The notes: generated by a model not told the origin, from the sequence alone. A DNA stretch of 64,000 bases from Phenylobacterium hankyongense (GCF_003254505.1 NZ_QFYP01000001.1:914001-978000); one strand, 5' to 3'. Shown: positions 24,546-34,304, counted from the stretch's first letter. Translations and numbers: made by a program.

Positions 24546-25646
24546 CTATTCCGCGGCGGCCGCCTCGGGTTCGGCGGCGACGAAGCCCGGCCAGGTCTGC
24601 ATGTAGCCGATGAAGGCCGGCCCCAGCCCCTCGCGGCGCAGGTAATCCGCCGTGACCGGCAGGGCCGTGGGCTCGAAGCCGGGATCGCGCCGCACCTGCT
24701 CGGGGTAGTCGTGGTGCAGGATCGCCGCGCGGCCGAGCAGGACGTAGTCGCAGCCGGCGTCGAGGGCGCCGGCCGCCTGCGCCGCGGTCATGATCTTGCC
24801 CGCCACGCCCAGCCGCACCGCGCCCCGGTCGAGCCCGGTGAAATAGGAGATCAGCGGCTCGGCGAACGCCTCTTCCTTCGGCTGCTTGGCGATGTCCCAG
24901 AGCGACATGTCGAGGTAGTCGATCTTCCCACGGCGCAGCACCTCGGCGGCGACCTCGCGCACCTCGGCGAGCCTCAGGCCGAAGCGTTCGGGCGACAGCC
25001 GCAGGCCGAGCTGGAAGTCGGGGCGGCAGCGGGCGCGCACGCCGTCGATGATCTCGAAGATGATCCGCGCGCGGTTCTCCAGGCTGCCGCCGTAGCGGTC
25101 CTCGCGCCGGTTGGTCTCGGCCGAGAGGAACTGGGTCAGCACATAGCCGTGGGCCCCGTGGATCTCGACGCCGTCGAAGCCAGCCGCCTCGGCGCGGAGC
25201 GCGGCGGCCACGAAGTCCTCGCGCAGCTGTTCGACTTCCGCCTGCGTCAGGCCTCGGGCGCCGGTTTCGGGGTCGTCGGAGGGGCCGACCGGCTGGCCCA
25301 CCAGGTCCTTCGGCGAGCGGATGCCGGCGTGGTGCATCTGCAGGGCGGCGATCGAGCCCTTGGCCTTGATGGCCGCGGCGAGCCGCGTCAGCCCTTCCAG
25401 ATGCTCGTCGCCGAACGCGCCGAGCTGGCCGGGAAAGCCCTGGCCGACCCGCTGCACGTGGGCTGCGCAGGTCATCACCAGGCCAAAGCCTCCCTCAGCC
25501 CGCAGGGTCAGCCAGCGGAACTCGTCATCCGACAGCACGCCGTCGGCACGGCTCTGCAGATTGGTGAGCGGAGCCAGCATGAAGCGGTTCTTCATCGCCG
25601 GCCCGTGCTGGAAGGTGAGCGGCATGAAGAGGTCGGCGACGGACAA
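24546..25646 (-). CDS. Old Yellow Enzyme family NADH:flavin oxidoreductase
   Basis: This 366-residue FMN protein has the OYE layout: [35 protein letters not shown], and [39 protein letters not shown] enzymes reduce activated C=C bonds using NAD(P)H. The start is taken as TTG 25646 ([12 protein letters not shown]) because it is preceded by GGGGGA and matches family N-termini; ATG 25625 is an alternative. The gene is convergent with the alpha/beta hydrolase, so it may act on the same substrate class. The C-terminus ends in a low-complexity Glu/Ala tail (EPEAAAAE). Confidence 0.9.
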   Translation of the reverse strand: MSVADLFMPLTFQHGPAMKNRFMLAPLTNLQSRADGVLSDDEFRWLTLRAEGGFGLVMTCAAHVQRVGQGFPGQLGAFGDEHLEGLTRLAAAIKAKGSIAALQMHHAGIRSPKDLVGQPVGPSDDPETGARGLTQAEVEQLREDFVAAALRAEAAGFDGVEIHGAHGYVLTQFLSAETNRREDRYGGSLENRARIIFEIIDGVRARCRPDFQLGLRLSPERFGLRLAEVREVAAEVLRRGKIDYLDMSLWDIAKQPKEEAFAEPLISYFTGLDRGAVRLGVAGKIMTAAQAAGALDAGCDYVLLGRAAILHHDYPEQVRRDPGFEPTALPVTADYLRREGLGPAFIGYMQTWPGFVAAEPEAAAAE

Positions 25647-25711
25647 ATTCGATCCCCCGGTGCGGTCCGGCGACTTTAGGGCCGCGCCCAAGGGCGGCAA
25701 CGCCAGGAAAT

Positions 25712-25912
25712 CTATGCGGGCTTCGTGTGTCCAGCGCCGGTCTCGCGCCGGGCGCGCTCGAGCTCTTCGGCCTCGGGACCGTCGAGCGCCTCTTCGGCCT
25801 CGTGCGCCTTCTGTTCGACGGGACCCTTCTTGGCGAACTCGGTTTCTTCCTTCTGGAAGCGGCGGCCGGCGTCGTAGTTGCCCTCGCCCTGGATCTGGTT
25901 GTTGTCGGCCAT
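25712..25912 (-). CDS. Small charged conserved hypothetical protein (66 aa)
   Basis: This 66-residue protein is rich in Glu, Lys and Ala ([51 protein letters not shown]). Similar small acidic/basic proteins occur widely in alphaproteobacteria without a known role. It is probably soluble and mostly disordered or helical. The gene is preceded by AAGGAGAGC and has its own transcript opposite the rubrerythrin promoter. It may be stress-related by context, but this is inference. Confidence 0.7.
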   Translation of the reverse strand: MADNNQIQGEGNYDAGRRFQKEETEFAKKGPVEQKAHEAEEALDGPEAEELERARRETGAGHTKPA

Positions 25913-25983
25913 GGTCGGCTCTCCTTGCGTCTGGGCAGGAACCCCGGGGCGGCGCGCTGGTTCCGGGCTCCACGCTTTGGCAT

Positions 25984-26026
25984 AGATAAAATCAATGCTA
26001 AGTATAGGATATACCGATTGGCTCTA
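25984..26026. promoter_or_regulatory. AT-rich promoter region of the rubrerythrin operon
   Basis: The sequence around AGATAAAATCAATGCTAAGTA and ATAGGATATACCGATTGG is the most AT-rich part of this divergent intergenic region. It presumably holds the promoter and a regulator site for the rubrerythrin unit, and perhaps for the 66-residue gene on the other strand. No clear named regulator motif is seen. Confidence 0.35.
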
Positions 26027-26090
26027 TCTGCGCCGAGGTTCATAGTCCGCGCTCGCCGCGGTTCGCCGCCGGCGCCACAGGGAGACGACC

Positions 26091-26507
26091 ATGACACTCG
26101 CCAGCAGCAAGACCATCGAGAACCTGAAGGCCGCCTTCGCCGGCGAGAGCCAGGCGAACCGCCGCTACCTGTACTTCGCGCAGAAGGCGGACGTGGAAGG
26201 CTACAACGACGTGGCCGCCGTGTTCCGCTCGACGGCCGAAGGCGAGACCGGCCACGCCCACGGCCACCTGGAGTTCATGGAAGGCGTCGGCGACCCGGCC
26301 ACCGGCATGCCGATCGGCGGCACCTCGCTCAACCTGAAGGCCGCCATCGCCGGCGAGACCCACGAGTACACCGACATGTACCCGGGCATGGCGCGCACCG
26401 CCCGCGACGAAGGCTTCGACGAGATCGCCGACTGGTTCGAGACCCTGGCCAAGGCCGAGAAATCCCACGCCGGCCGCTTCCAGAAGGCCCTCGACACCCT
26501 CGACTAG
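26091..26507 (+). CDS. Rubrerythrin-like ferritin (diiron peroxidase)
   Basis: This 138-residue protein has the rubrerythrin diiron four-helix fold: [60 protein letters not shown] and [12 protein letters not shown]. The Glu/His ligands of each helix pair are present. The C-terminal rubredoxin domain of classical rubrerythrin is absent, so electrons must come from another protein. The next two genes encode an Fe-S oxidoreductase and DUF3501, which often accompany it and could supply or sense electrons. The role is likely peroxide detoxification. Confidence 0.93.
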   Translation: MTLASSKTIENLKAAFAGESQANRRYLYFAQKADVEGYNDVAAVFRSTAEGETGHAHGHLEFMEGVGDPATGMPIGGTSLNLKAAIAGETHEYTDMYPGMARTARDEGFDEIADWFETLAKAEKSHAGRFQKALDTLD

Positions 26508-26529
26508 GCCGTTCCCAGGCGGCGGCCCG

Positions 26530-27930
26530 ATGCCGCCGCCGCCCCTTCAGCCCGGCAGGTTCGAGTTGAGCGACAGCGTCAAAGACCCCGCGCGCGAGGG
26601 CAGCCTCGATGCCCCGTTCCGCCACCCGATCGCCTGGCGCGACGACGCCTATTACGACCTCGAGAAGGTCGAGGCGGAGATGCAGCGGCAGTTCGACGTC
26701 TGTCACACCTGCCGCCGCTGCTTCAACCTGTGCGACAGCTTCCCGAGGCTGTTCGACGCCATCGACGAGAGCCCGACCGGCGAGCTCGACAGCGTGCCGA
26801 AGGCGGCCTACGGCAAGGTCGCGGAAGCCTGCACGCTCTGCGACATGTGCTTCCTGACCAAGTGCCCCTATGTGCCGCCGCACCCCTTCGACATCGACAT
26901 CCCGCACCTGATCCTGCGCTACCGCGCGGCCAAGCGGCGGGCCGGCGAAGTGGAGTTCGTGCGCGAGCAGCTGGGCAAGACCGACCGCAACGGCAAGCTC
27001 GCCAAGCCGGTCGCGCGGCTCGCCAACTGGGCGACGGCGCGGGAGAACACGCCGCTGCGCAAGCTCCTGGAGGCGATCGCCCAGATCGACGCCGAGGCGG
27101 AGCTTCCCAAGTACCACTCGAAGACCGCCACCGACCGGCTGAAGGCGCCGATCCCGCCCAACCCCGCCGGCCCGGCCTTCGGCCTGCGGAAGGTGGCGCT
27201 CTATGCGACCTGCTTCGTCGACTACAACGAGCCGGACACCGCGGTCGCAGCGGCCCGGGTGCTGGCGCTCCAAGGCGTCGAGGTCCAACTGGTCTATCCG
27301 GAATGCTGCGGCATGCCGCAACTGGAGGCCGGGCATCTGGATGACGTGGCCGGCCGCGCCGAGCGGGTCGCCGCCCACTTCGCCTCCTGGATCGAGAACG
27401 GCTACGACGTGGTGGCGCTGACCGCCAGCTGCGGGCTGATGATGAAATTCGAGTGGCCGCTGCTGCTGCCGGAGAGCGCGGCGGTGAAGCGGCTGTCCGG
27501 CGCCACGCGCGACATCAGCGAATACGTGGTCGAGCTGTCGCGCGCCTACGGCCTGGCGGAGGGCCTGATGCCGGTCGAGGGCGGCGTCACCGTGCACCAC
27601 GCCTGCCACGCCCGGGCCCAGAACATGGGCGCCAAGTCGGCCGAGATGCTGCGGCTGATCCCCGACACCCGGGTCGAGCTGGTGGAGCGCTGCTCCGGCC
27701 ACGGCGGCACCTTCGGGGTGATGAAGGCGACCCATCCGGTGGCCCGCAAGGTCGGACGGCCCGCCGCCCGGCAGGTCGCCGCCAAGGGCCAGGAGAACCT
27801 CTGCTCGGACTGTCCGCTGGCCTGCAAGCACCTGGGCCAGCTGCTCAGCGCCGAGACCTCGCCCGACGCGGCCGCCTCGCCGCGCCAGGCCCATCCCATC
27901 GAAATCCTGGCCCGCGCCTACGCGCTTTAA
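26530..27930 (+). CDS. Heterodisulfide-reductase-like Fe-S oxidoreductase (CCG domains)
   Basis: This 466-residue protein has two N-terminal [4Fe-4S]-type cysteine clusters: C58-x2-C61-x2-C64-x3-C68, and C101-x2-C104-x2-C107-x4-C112-P with one extra spacer residue. Two C-terminal CCG-like domains follow ([13 protein letters not shown] and [12 protein letters not shown]); the second has Cys-Ser-Gly in place of Cys-Cys-Gly. The layout recalls GlpC/HdrD. It probably passes electrons to the rubrerythrin, whose gene is 22 bases upstream. Start ATG 26530 is taken; a TTG at 26566 is possible. It is cytoplasmic or loosely membrane-bound, since no membrane segment is seen. Confidence 0.88.
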   Translation: MPPPPLQPGRFELSDSVKDPAREGSLDAPFRHPIAWRDDAYYDLEKVEAEMQRQFDVCHTCRRCFNLCDSFPRLFDAIDESPTGELDSVPKAAYGKVAEACTLCDMCFLTKCPYVPPHPFDIDIPHLILRYRAAKRRAGEVEFVREQLGKTDRNGKLAKPVARLANWATARENTPLRKLLEAIAQIDAEAELPKYHSKTATDRLKAPIPPNPAGPAFGLRKVALYATCFVDYNEPDTAVAAARVLALQGVEVQLVYPECCGMPQLEAGHLDDVAGRAERVAAHFASWIENGYDVVALTASCGLMMKFEWPLLLPESAAVKRLSGATRDISEYVVELSRAYGLAEGLMPVEGGVTVHHACHARAQNMGAKSAEMLRLIPDTRVELVERCSGHGGTFGVMKATHPVARKVGRPAARQVAAKGQENLCSDCPLACKHLGQLLSAETSPDAAASPRQAHPIEILARAYAL

Positions 27931-27944
27931 TCCGGAGCCCTTCC

Positions 27945-28538
27945 ATGCCCGCCGCCCTGCGCCAGGTGACGTCCGCCGACATCCTGCCCGACGCCGAGTT
28001 CGCGCAGGTGCGCCGCGAGCGCCGCGCCGCCCTGCTGCCGATCAAGCGGCTGCGGCGGATCGAGCTCGGGCCGGTCTGCACGGTCTATTTCGAGTGCTAC
28101 GAGACCATGCTGTTCCAGATCCAGGAGATGCTGCTGACCGAGAAGGGCGGCGCCGCCCAGCTGCCGGACGAGCTCGCCGCTTATAATCCGCTGATCCCGC
28201 AGGGCTCGGAGCTGGTGGCGACGGTGATGTTCGAGATCGACGATCCGGTCCGCCGCGCCGCCACCCTGGCCCGGCTGGGCGGGGTCGAGGACAGGTTCTT
28301 CATCCAGGTGGGCGCCGAGCGCGTCATGGGCGTGCCCGAGGGCGACGTGGAGCGCACCCGCGAGGACGGCAAGACCTCCTCGGTCCACTTCCTGCGCTTT
28401 CCCCTGAAGCCGGAGCACATCGCCCTGTTCCGCGACCCGGCCACCGCCATCCACGTGGGCTGCGAACACGAGGCCTACAGCCACCTGGCGGGCCTGACCC
28501 CGGCCACCCGGGCGGAGCTGGCGAGAGATTTCGCATAG
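27945..28538 (+). CDS. DUF3501 family protein
   Basis: This 197-residue protein matches DUF3501: ADILPDAEFAQVRRERRAALLPIKRLRRIELGPVCTVYFECYETMLFQIQEM, ELVATVMFEIDDPVRRA, and TSSVHFLRFPL. DUF3501 genes commonly follow rubrerythrin and an Fe-S oxidoreductase in proteobacteria. Its chemical role is unknown. The ATG follows GGAGCCC and the upstream stop is 14 bases away, so it is the third gene of the rubrerythrin operon. Confidence 0.9.
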   Translation: MPAALRQVTSADILPDAEFAQVRRERRAALLPIKRLRRIELGPVCTVYFECYETMLFQIQEMLLTEKGGAAQLPDELAAYNPLIPQGSELVATVMFEIDDPVRRAATLARLGGVEDRFFIQVGAERVMGVPEGDVERTREDGKTSSVHFLRFPLKPEHIALFRDPATAIHVGCEHEAYSHLAGLTPATRAELARDFA

Positions 28539-28730
28539 CGGGAAATGCGAACCCCGTTCCTCGACCGCGTTACAGTTAGGCCAAACGCAGGCGGAATGTC
28601 GCCACTAAGGCGGGAATGTCGCGGCGGCGGACAACCAAGCGGACGATCTGCAACAAGCTTCACTCAACTGAAACTCTACTGTCACTGACGCCGCCCTAGA
28701 GCGCCGCCGTTCCTTTGGCTGGAGACGGTG

Positions 28731-31409
28731 ATGGCGGGTTCGAGACGGCTGGCCGCGCGTGGTGCGGTATTGATGACGGGGGCGGCGACGGCGGCTCTCT
28801 TGGCTCTGTCGCCGGGGCAGGCGCGGGCCGACGACGCGCCTCAGGTCAGCGAGATCGTGGTGACCGGCGAGGCCTACTCGATCCAGAAGGCGATCAACGC
28901 CAAGCGCGCCGCGACGGCGGTGTCCGACTCCATCTCGGCGAGCGAGATGGGCTCGATCCCGGAGTTCGGCCTCGGCGAGGCGCTGATGCGCGTGCCCGGC
29001 GTCGCCTTCCAGATCAACAACGGCCGCGGCGAAGCGCAGTTCATGACGCTGCGCGGCCTCAACCCCGACTACAATTCCGTGACCCTCGACGGGATCGCGC
29101 TGCCGTCAACCGAGGAGACGCGGCGGCAGGTGTCCTTCGACGTCCTGCCCTCGATCATCGCCGATCAGGTCAGCGTCTATAAGACCTACACCGCCGACCA
29201 GCCCTCGGACGCCATCGGCGGCGTCACCGACCTGAAGACCCACAGCGCCTTCGACCACCCGGGCCTGTTCGTCGCCGGCCACGTCGACTACGCCTCGTGG
29301 GACAACAAGCGGACGTTTCAGGACAATCCGCTGTCCGGCCAAGGCGACTTGCGGATCAGCAAGACCTTCGGCGCCAACGACCAGTTCGGCGTCCTCGCCC
29401 TGGCCAGCTACTACGTTCGCTACTCGAATTCGCTGAACAGCTATTCGCTTCCCTACTCCTACTACAACTACAGCGGGGCCGGCACGCAGACGGTGAACGC
29501 CACGGCGCTGACGCCGACCACCAATGTGAACGGCCTGACGCCGATCCCGGACCGCCGCCGCTGGTACTACTACGACAACCGCCGGATCCGGCCGGGCGGC
29601 TATCTCAAGTTCGAGTACGACGACCACGAGCGGTTCAGCGCCCACCTGTCCGGCGGCGCCTTCGAGCACACCAACGACGAGGATCGTTACTCGCAGTACG
29701 TCAACCGCGGGGCGGCCACGGCGACCTTCAACGGGCCGAACCAGGCGACCTTCGCCACCGGCAGCGCCGAGTCTGACTTCGACCTCTACCACCAGTACCG
29801 GAACATCACCTTCATCCAGGCGGACGCCGCCTACAAGCTGGACGAGGCCACCCGCCTGCAGGCGGTGGCCAACTACGCCCGCGGCTTCTATCGGCAGGAC
29901 ACCACCGAGGACGTGTTCACCACGCCGACCAACGCGACGTTCGCTCCGGTCTATGTGGGCAATGTGCAGGGCATTCCGCTGCTGTCGCCGGCCAATCCGG
30001 CGGCGTTCGGCAATCCGGCCAACTACCTGCAGAACTACCACCTGCTGGCGACCGACAAGAGCGTGACCAAGGTGCCCCAGGTCCGCATCGATCTGATCCA
30101 CGAGGCGGATGGCGACGGCTTCGGCTATCGCGTCGGGCTGAGCCACAAGGAGACCCGCCAGCAGTTCTCCTACAATGAGGTGCGGCTGAACGCGGCGCCC
30201 GGCGCCAACGTGACGCTGGCGCGGGCGGGTGTGCTCGACGGCTCCATCACGCCTCCCGACTCCAACGGCCAGGCGCTGACGTTCGTCGACCCGGCGGCGG
30301 TGGCGAGCTTCGTGGCCGCCAACCCGAGCCTCTACGTCCTCAACAACAGCACCGCGCGCAACACGCTGAACAACTTCTTCCTGCGCGAGAAGATCGACGG
30401 CGGCTACGCTGAGGCGTCCTACCGCTCGGGTCCGCTCTATCTGCAAGGCGGCCTGCGCTACGAGCGGACGACGGAGGAGATCACTAACTTCCAGCCCAGC
30501 CCGCTGACCAGCACCACCAACTTCGCCGCAGTGCAGTCGAACAGCGGCTACTCGAAGCCGCTGCCGGAGGTGAACGTCAGCTATGACCTGAGCGACACCG
30601 TGCGGCTGCGGGCCGCCGTCAGCCAGACGCTCGCCCGCCCGCGCTACTCCGACCTGGCGCAGAACGTGGCCCTGACGCTCTCCGGCTCGCAGGCCACCGA
30701 GACCGTCGCCAATCCCGGCTTGCAGCCGCGGGAAGCGATCAACTACGACCTGTCCTTCGAATGGTACCCGCAGGCCGGCGCCTCGGTGTCGGTGGCGCTG
30801 TTCGAGAAGGATATCCAGCACGAGATCTTCGCGCTCACGACTACCCAGCAGGGCGTCCCCCTGCCCGGCCAAACCGGGACCTTCACCCTTACGACCACGA
30901 GGCCAAGCAACCTCGGCGACGCCAAGGTTCGCGGCATCGAGTTCGGGGTGAACCTCGCGCGGCTGGACTTCCTGCCGGGCCGGCTCGCCAACCTCGGGGT
31001 CTCGGCCAACGCCACCCTGATCCAGATGGACGCGCCGTCCATGCAGATGGCCGACGGCGTCACCTACCGCCAGCTGCCGCAGCTCCTAGAGTCGGCAAAG
31101 GACGCCGAGAACCTCACCGTCTTCTACCACGAGGGCAAGCTGAGCGGCGAAGTGGCCTACAACCACACGGGCAAGATGCCGCTCGCCTTCGACCGCACCA
31201 ATGCGGTGAACGACCAGTGGTACCGCGCCACCGACACCCTTGACGCCCAGCTGAGCTACCAGATCCGCCGCGGCCTTGAGCTGCGGCTGCAGGCGAAGAA
31301 CCTGACCAACGAGACCAACCAGAAGATCGTCGGGCCCGGACAGAACCTGAACTACTCGCTGCTCGAGAACGGCCGGGCCTACTACGCGGGCGTGAGCTTC
31401 GCGTTCTGA
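28731..31409 (+). CDS. TonB-dependent receptor (outer membrane)
   Basis: This 892-residue protein has a signal peptide, an N-terminal TonB-box-like VSEIVVTGEAYS, a plug domain (IPEFGLGEALMRVPGVAFQINNGRGEAQFMTLRGLNPDYN...) and a long beta-barrel ending in F (YYAGVSFAF). It should take up a bulky substrate across the outer membrane using TonB energy. The ATG 28731 follows GGAG with the usual spacing; a GTG at 28728 is less likely. The stop overlaps the start of an exported phosphodiesterase gene by one base, so the substrate is probably a phosphodiester or phosphoester compound. Confidence 0.95.
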   Translation: MAGSRRLAARGAVLMTGAATAALLALSPGQARADDAPQVSEIVVTGEAYSIQKAINAKRAATAVSDSISASEMGSIPEFGLGEALMRVPGVAFQINNGRGEAQFMTLRGLNPDYNSVTLDGIALPSTEETRRQVSFDVLPSIIADQVSVYKTYTADQPSDAIGGVTDLKTHSAFDHPGLFVAGHVDYASWDNKRTFQDNPLSGQGDLRISKTFGANDQFGVLALASYYVRYSNSLNSYSLPYSYYNYSGAGTQTVNATALTPTTNVNGLTPIPDRRRWYYYDNRRIRPGGYLKFEYDDHERFSAHLSGGAFEHTNDEDRYSQYVNRGAATATFNGPNQATFATGSAESDFDLYHQYRNITFIQADAAYKLDEATRLQAVANYARGFYRQDTTEDVFTTPTNATFAPVYVGNVQGIPLLSPANPAAFGNPANYLQNYHLLATDKSVTKVPQVRIDLIHEADGDGFGYRVGLSHKETRQQFSYNEVRLNAAPGANVTLARAGVLDGSITPPDSNGQALTFVDPAAVASFVAANPSLYVLNNSTARNTLNNFFLREKIDGGYAEASYRSGPLYLQGGLRYERTTEEITNFQPSPLTSTTNFAAVQSNSGYSKPLPEVNVSYDLSDTVRLRAAVSQTLARPRYSDLAQNVALTLSGSQATETVANPGLQPREAINYDLSFEWYPQAGASVSVALFEKDIQHEIFALTTTQQGVPLPGQTGTFTLTTTRPSNLGDAKVRGIEFGVNLARLDFLPGRLANLGVSANATLIQMDAPSMQMADGVTYRQLPQLLESAKDAENLTVFYHEGKLSGEVAYNHTGKMPLAFDRTNAVNDQWYRATDTLDAQLSYQIRRGLELRLQAKNLTNETNQKIVGPGQNLNYSLLENGRAYYAGVSFAF

Positions 31410-32683
31410 TGCCGAAGGGATCCTCGATGACAATCGACGAGACCTGGCGCGGGCTGGTGCGGTGGGCGGGCGCGGCGCTGGCCGCGGCGGCCTTCGTCGC
31501 CGCCGGTCCCGTTTCGGCGGCGCCCGCGCACCACAAGGTGCTGGTGGTCTCCGTCGACGGCCTCGACTGGCGCTACCTGCGCGACCGCGACCAACTGCAT
31601 CTGGCGATCCCCAACCTGCGCCGCCTGATGGGCGAGGGCTGGACGGCGGACGGCGTGATCGGCGTCTGGCCGACGGTCACTTGGCCGTCGCACACCTCCA
31701 TTCTCACCGGCCTGAGGCCCGATCAGCACGGGGTGCTAGGCAACCAGCGGCCGAAGGAGGAAGGCGGCGACTACTACTGGACGCCGAGCTTCATCCACGG
31801 CGAGCCGCTGTGGGCCTGCGCCGCCGACGCCGGCCTGACCACCGCTTCCGTCACCTGGCCGGTGACCAAGGACGCGAAGATCACCTGGGACCTGCCGGAG
31901 TACTTCCGCCGCCGCAACGGTGGCTCCATGGACCTGGCGACCGCCGCCAGCGACGCCACGCCCGGCCTGGTCGAGGGAATCTCGGCCATGTTCCCATCGT
32001 TCCCGCAGCAGTGGATCGACGACCGCACGCGGACCCAGGCGGTGCTCTACCTGCTGAAGACCAAGCGGCCGGACCTGATCCTGCTCCACCTCGTCGACCT
32101 CGACTCCGAGGCGCACGACCAGGGTCCGTTCGAGGTCAACGCCAACGCGGTGATGGAACGCACGGATGCGCTGATTGGCGAGCTGGCGCGGGCCCTGCCA
32201 GCCGACTACGACCTGGTCGTCACCTCCGACCACGGCTTCGAGCGACTCGACCACATCGCCAACCTCGGCGTGCTGATGGCCGAGGCCGGCGTGAAGGGTG
32301 ACCTGCAGCCGATGGGCGGGGTGGTGGTGGCGCGCGACCAGGCGGCGGCCGGCTTCCTGCGTGGTCTGGCCGCGAAGGGGCAGGACGGGCTGGGCCGGGA
32401 AATCCCGCCCGCGGAGCTGGCCCGCTATGCGCCGAAGCTGGCCGGCGCGATCGCCGCCTTCGAGCCCGCGCCGCACTACATGTTCGGCCGAGCGGAGACC
32501 GGTCCCTACCTCACCGCGCCGCGCGAGCGGGGCGAACACGGCTTCTGGCCGCTCCGAAGCGACTACCGCAGCATCTACATCGCGAGCGGCCCGGGCGTTC
32601 CACCGGGCCTCGGCCCGACCATCGAGATGGTCTCGCTGAAGGCGCGGCTGGCGGGCCTGATGGGTCTGCACTGCCGGGACTAG
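31409..32683 (+). CDS. Exported alkaline phosphatase-like phosphodiesterase/nucleotide pyrophosphatase
   Basis: This 424-residue protein belongs to the alkaline-phosphatase superfamily (type I phosphodiesterase/nucleotide pyrophosphatase). The first metal Asp and nucleophile Thr are in VVSVDGLDWR and WPTVTWPSHTSILTGLRPDQHGV; other metal ligands are DLDSEAHDQ, SDHGFERLDH and GEHGF. An N-terminal signal peptide (about 36 residues from the first Met) directs it to the periplasm. Its start ATG lies within the receptor's stop codon. It should release phosphate or an organic moiety from an imported phosphodiester. A hairpin follows the stop (32698-32712). Confidence 0.9.
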   Translation: MPKGSSMTIDETWRGLVRWAGAALAAAAFVAAGPVSAAPAHHKVLVVSVDGLDWRYLRDRDQLHLAIPNLRRLMGEGWTADGVIGVWPTVTWPSHTSILTGLRPDQHGVLGNQRPKEEGGDYYWTPSFIHGEPLWACAADAGLTTASVTWPVTKDAKITWDLPEYFRRRNGGSMDLATAASDATPGLVEGISAMFPSFPQQWIDDRTRTQAVLYLLKTKRPDLILLHLVDLDSEAHDQGPFEVNANAVMERTDALIGELARALPADYDLVVTSDHGFERLDHIANLGVLMAEAGVKGDLQPMGGVVVARDQAAAGFLRGLAAKGQDGLGREIPPAELARYAPKLAGAIAAFEPAPHYMFGRAETGPYLTAPRERGEHGFWPLRSDYRSIYIASGPGVPPGLGPTIEMVSLKARLAGLMGLHCRD

Positions 32684-32862
32684 CAAGGTGAAGGCTCGCT
32701 CTCCGGGAGAGCCCTCACTGCCCGCGGCGCTGAGCGAGCGACGGCGCGCAGGACCACTCTTTCCGATATGGAACCAGTGTTCTCTCCCGTTCGGCCATTA
32801 TCGACTGGGCCGTTAAGGCGCATCTGGGCGGCTTCGCCTTTCGTCCCTCCGGGAGTTCATCC

Positions 32863-33480
32863 GTGATCCGTATCTTTTCGTCGGCGGCCCTTGGCCTCGC
32901 CGCCGCGCTCCTCGTCGCCGCGTCCCCCCTCCAGGCCCAGACCACCCAGGCGCCCGCCGAAGTCCACGCCGGGAGCTACAAGCTCGATCCCAGCCATTCG
33001 AAGATCACCTGGTCGGTGACCCACTTCGGCTACTCGACCTACATCGGCCAGTTCGCCAGCGTGAACGGCGCCCTGAAGCTGGACCCCAAGGCGCCGGCGA
33101 CCTCCGATCTGCAGGTGACCGTCGACACTCCGTCGCTGGGCACGCTCAATCCGGCGCTCGACACTCACCTGAAGTCGCCCGACTTCCTCGACGTCGCCAA
33201 GTTCCCCACCGCCACCTTCAAGGCCACCAGCGTCAAGGTGACCGGCGCGCGCACGGCCGACATCGCCGGCGACCTGACCCTGCACGGGGTGACCAAGCCG
33301 GTGACCCTGCAGGCCACCTTCAACCAGGCCGGCGTCAACCCGCTCGACAAGAAATACACCCTGGGCTTCGCCGGTGCGGCGAAGATCAAGCGCTCGGAGT
33401 TCGGCATCACCTCCTACGTGCCGGCGATCAGCGACGACGTCACCCTGACCGTCGAGGCGGAGTTCAAGGCCGTCTCCTGA
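32863..33480 (+). CDS. YceI family periplasmic protein, copy 1
   Basis: This 205-residue protein has a signal peptide and a YceI lipocalin-like domain: GSYKLDPSHSKITWSVTHFGYSTYIGQFASVNGALKLDPK, TATFKATSVKV, and EFGITSYVPAISDDV. YceI proteins bind polyisoprenoids or fatty-acid-like lipids in the periplasm and often respond to stress. Start is GTG 32863 with GGGAG upstream. A near-identical gene lies 157 bases downstream, so this is a tandem duplication. The two differ mainly in the signal peptide and a short insert. Confidence 0.92.
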   Translation: MIRIFSSAALGLAAALLVAASPLQAQTTQAPAEVHAGSYKLDPSHSKITWSVTHFGYSTYIGQFASVNGALKLDPKAPATSDLQVTVDTPSLGTLNPALDTHLKSPDFLDVAKFPTATFKATSVKVTGARTADIAGDLTLHGVTKPVTLQATFNQAGVNPLDKKYTLGFAGAAKIKRSEFGITSYVPAISDDVTLTVEAEFKAVS

Positions 33481-33636
33481 CCTGGGCGCGGAGCGGGTGG
33501 CCGCAGTCGAGACCGGCCACCCGATCCCCCAAGCGGCGCGCGATTTCAGCTGATCATTTCCGGCGCGGAACAATCTAGGTCCGCCAGCGTGCGATTGTCG
33601 CTCAGCCGTGAAGGCGCATCTGGGGGAAGACACATC

Positions 33637-34251
33637 GTGACTCACAAGCTCAAGTTCGCCGCCATCGGGCTCGCCTCCGCCCTGGTCGTCTGCGTTGGCG
33701 CGGCGCAGGCGCAGACCACTCAGGCGCCCGCCGAAGTCCGCGCCGGGACCTACAAGCTCGACCCGAACCATTCGAAGATCACCTGGTCGGTGAGCCACCA
33801 GGGCTTCTCGACCTACGTCGGCCAGTTCGCCAGCGTGAACGGGACCCTGACGCTGGATCCGAAGGCGCCCGCCGCCTCGGCCCTGGAGGTCACCATCGAC
33901 ACCGCGTCGCTGGGCACGCTGAACCCGGCGCTGGACACCCATGTCAAGTCGGCCGCCTTCCTCGACGTGGCCAAGTTCCCCACCGCCACCTTCAAGGCGA
34001 CCCGCGTGAAGGTGACCGGCGCGCGCACCGCCGACATCACCGGCGACCTGACGCTGCATGGCGTCACCAAGCCGGTGACCCTGCAGGCCACCTTCAACCA
34101 GGCGGGCGCCGGCTCGGGCGGCAAGTACACGCTGGGCTTCGCCGGGGCCGCGCACCTCAAGCGTTCGGAGTTCGGCATCACCTCCTTCGTGCCGGCGGTC
34201 AGCGACGACGTGACCCTGCAGATCGAGAGCGAGTTCAAGGCCGTCCCCTGA
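33637..34251 (+). CDS. YceI family periplasmic protein, copy 2
   Basis: This 204-residue paralogue of the preceding gene keeps QTTQAPAEVRAGTYKLDPNHSKITWSV..., with most of the mature sequence conserved. Start GTG 33637, following GGGGGAAGA, gives a signal peptide (KLKFAAIGLASALVVCVGAAQAQ). An earlier in-frame GTG at 33589 would add non-homologous residues. Upstream of both copies lies a shared leader block (AAGGCGCATCTGGG), showing that the duplication included 5' DNA. The two may bind different lipids. A bidirectional terminator follows. Confidence 0.92.
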   Translation: MTHKLKFAAIGLASALVVCVGAAQAQTTQAPAEVRAGTYKLDPNHSKITWSVSHQGFSTYVGQFASVNGTLTLDPKAPAASALEVTIDTASLGTLNPALDTHVKSAAFLDVAKFPTATFKATRVKVTGARTADITGDLTLHGVTKPVTLQATFNQAGAGSGGKYTLGFAGAAHLKRSEFGITSFVPAVSDDVTLQIESEFKAVP

Positions 34252-34253
34252 CG

Positions 34254-34285
34254 AAAAAGGGCCGCCCTCGCGGGCGGCCCTTCAA
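34254..34285. terminator. Bidirectional hairpin terminator after the YceI pair
   Basis: GGGCCGCCC (34259-34267), loop TCGC and GGGCGGCCC (34272-34280) form a perfect nine-base-pair GC stem. AAAAA precedes it and TT follows. It lies between the second YceI gene and the convergent thiolase gene and could end both transcripts. Confidence 0.8.
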
Positions 34286-34304
34286 GTCGTGATCGTCTCG
34301 CGAC

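Noticed and set aside
28660-28700. Pho box upstream of the TonB receptor-phosphodiesterase pair
   Set aside because: Only one CTGTCAC-like half was found; the second direct repeat of a Pho box is absent.
33589-33636. Longer start for the second YceI gene
   Set aside because: It adds residues not homologous to the first copy and precedes the natural signal peptide; GTG 33637 has a good ribosome site.
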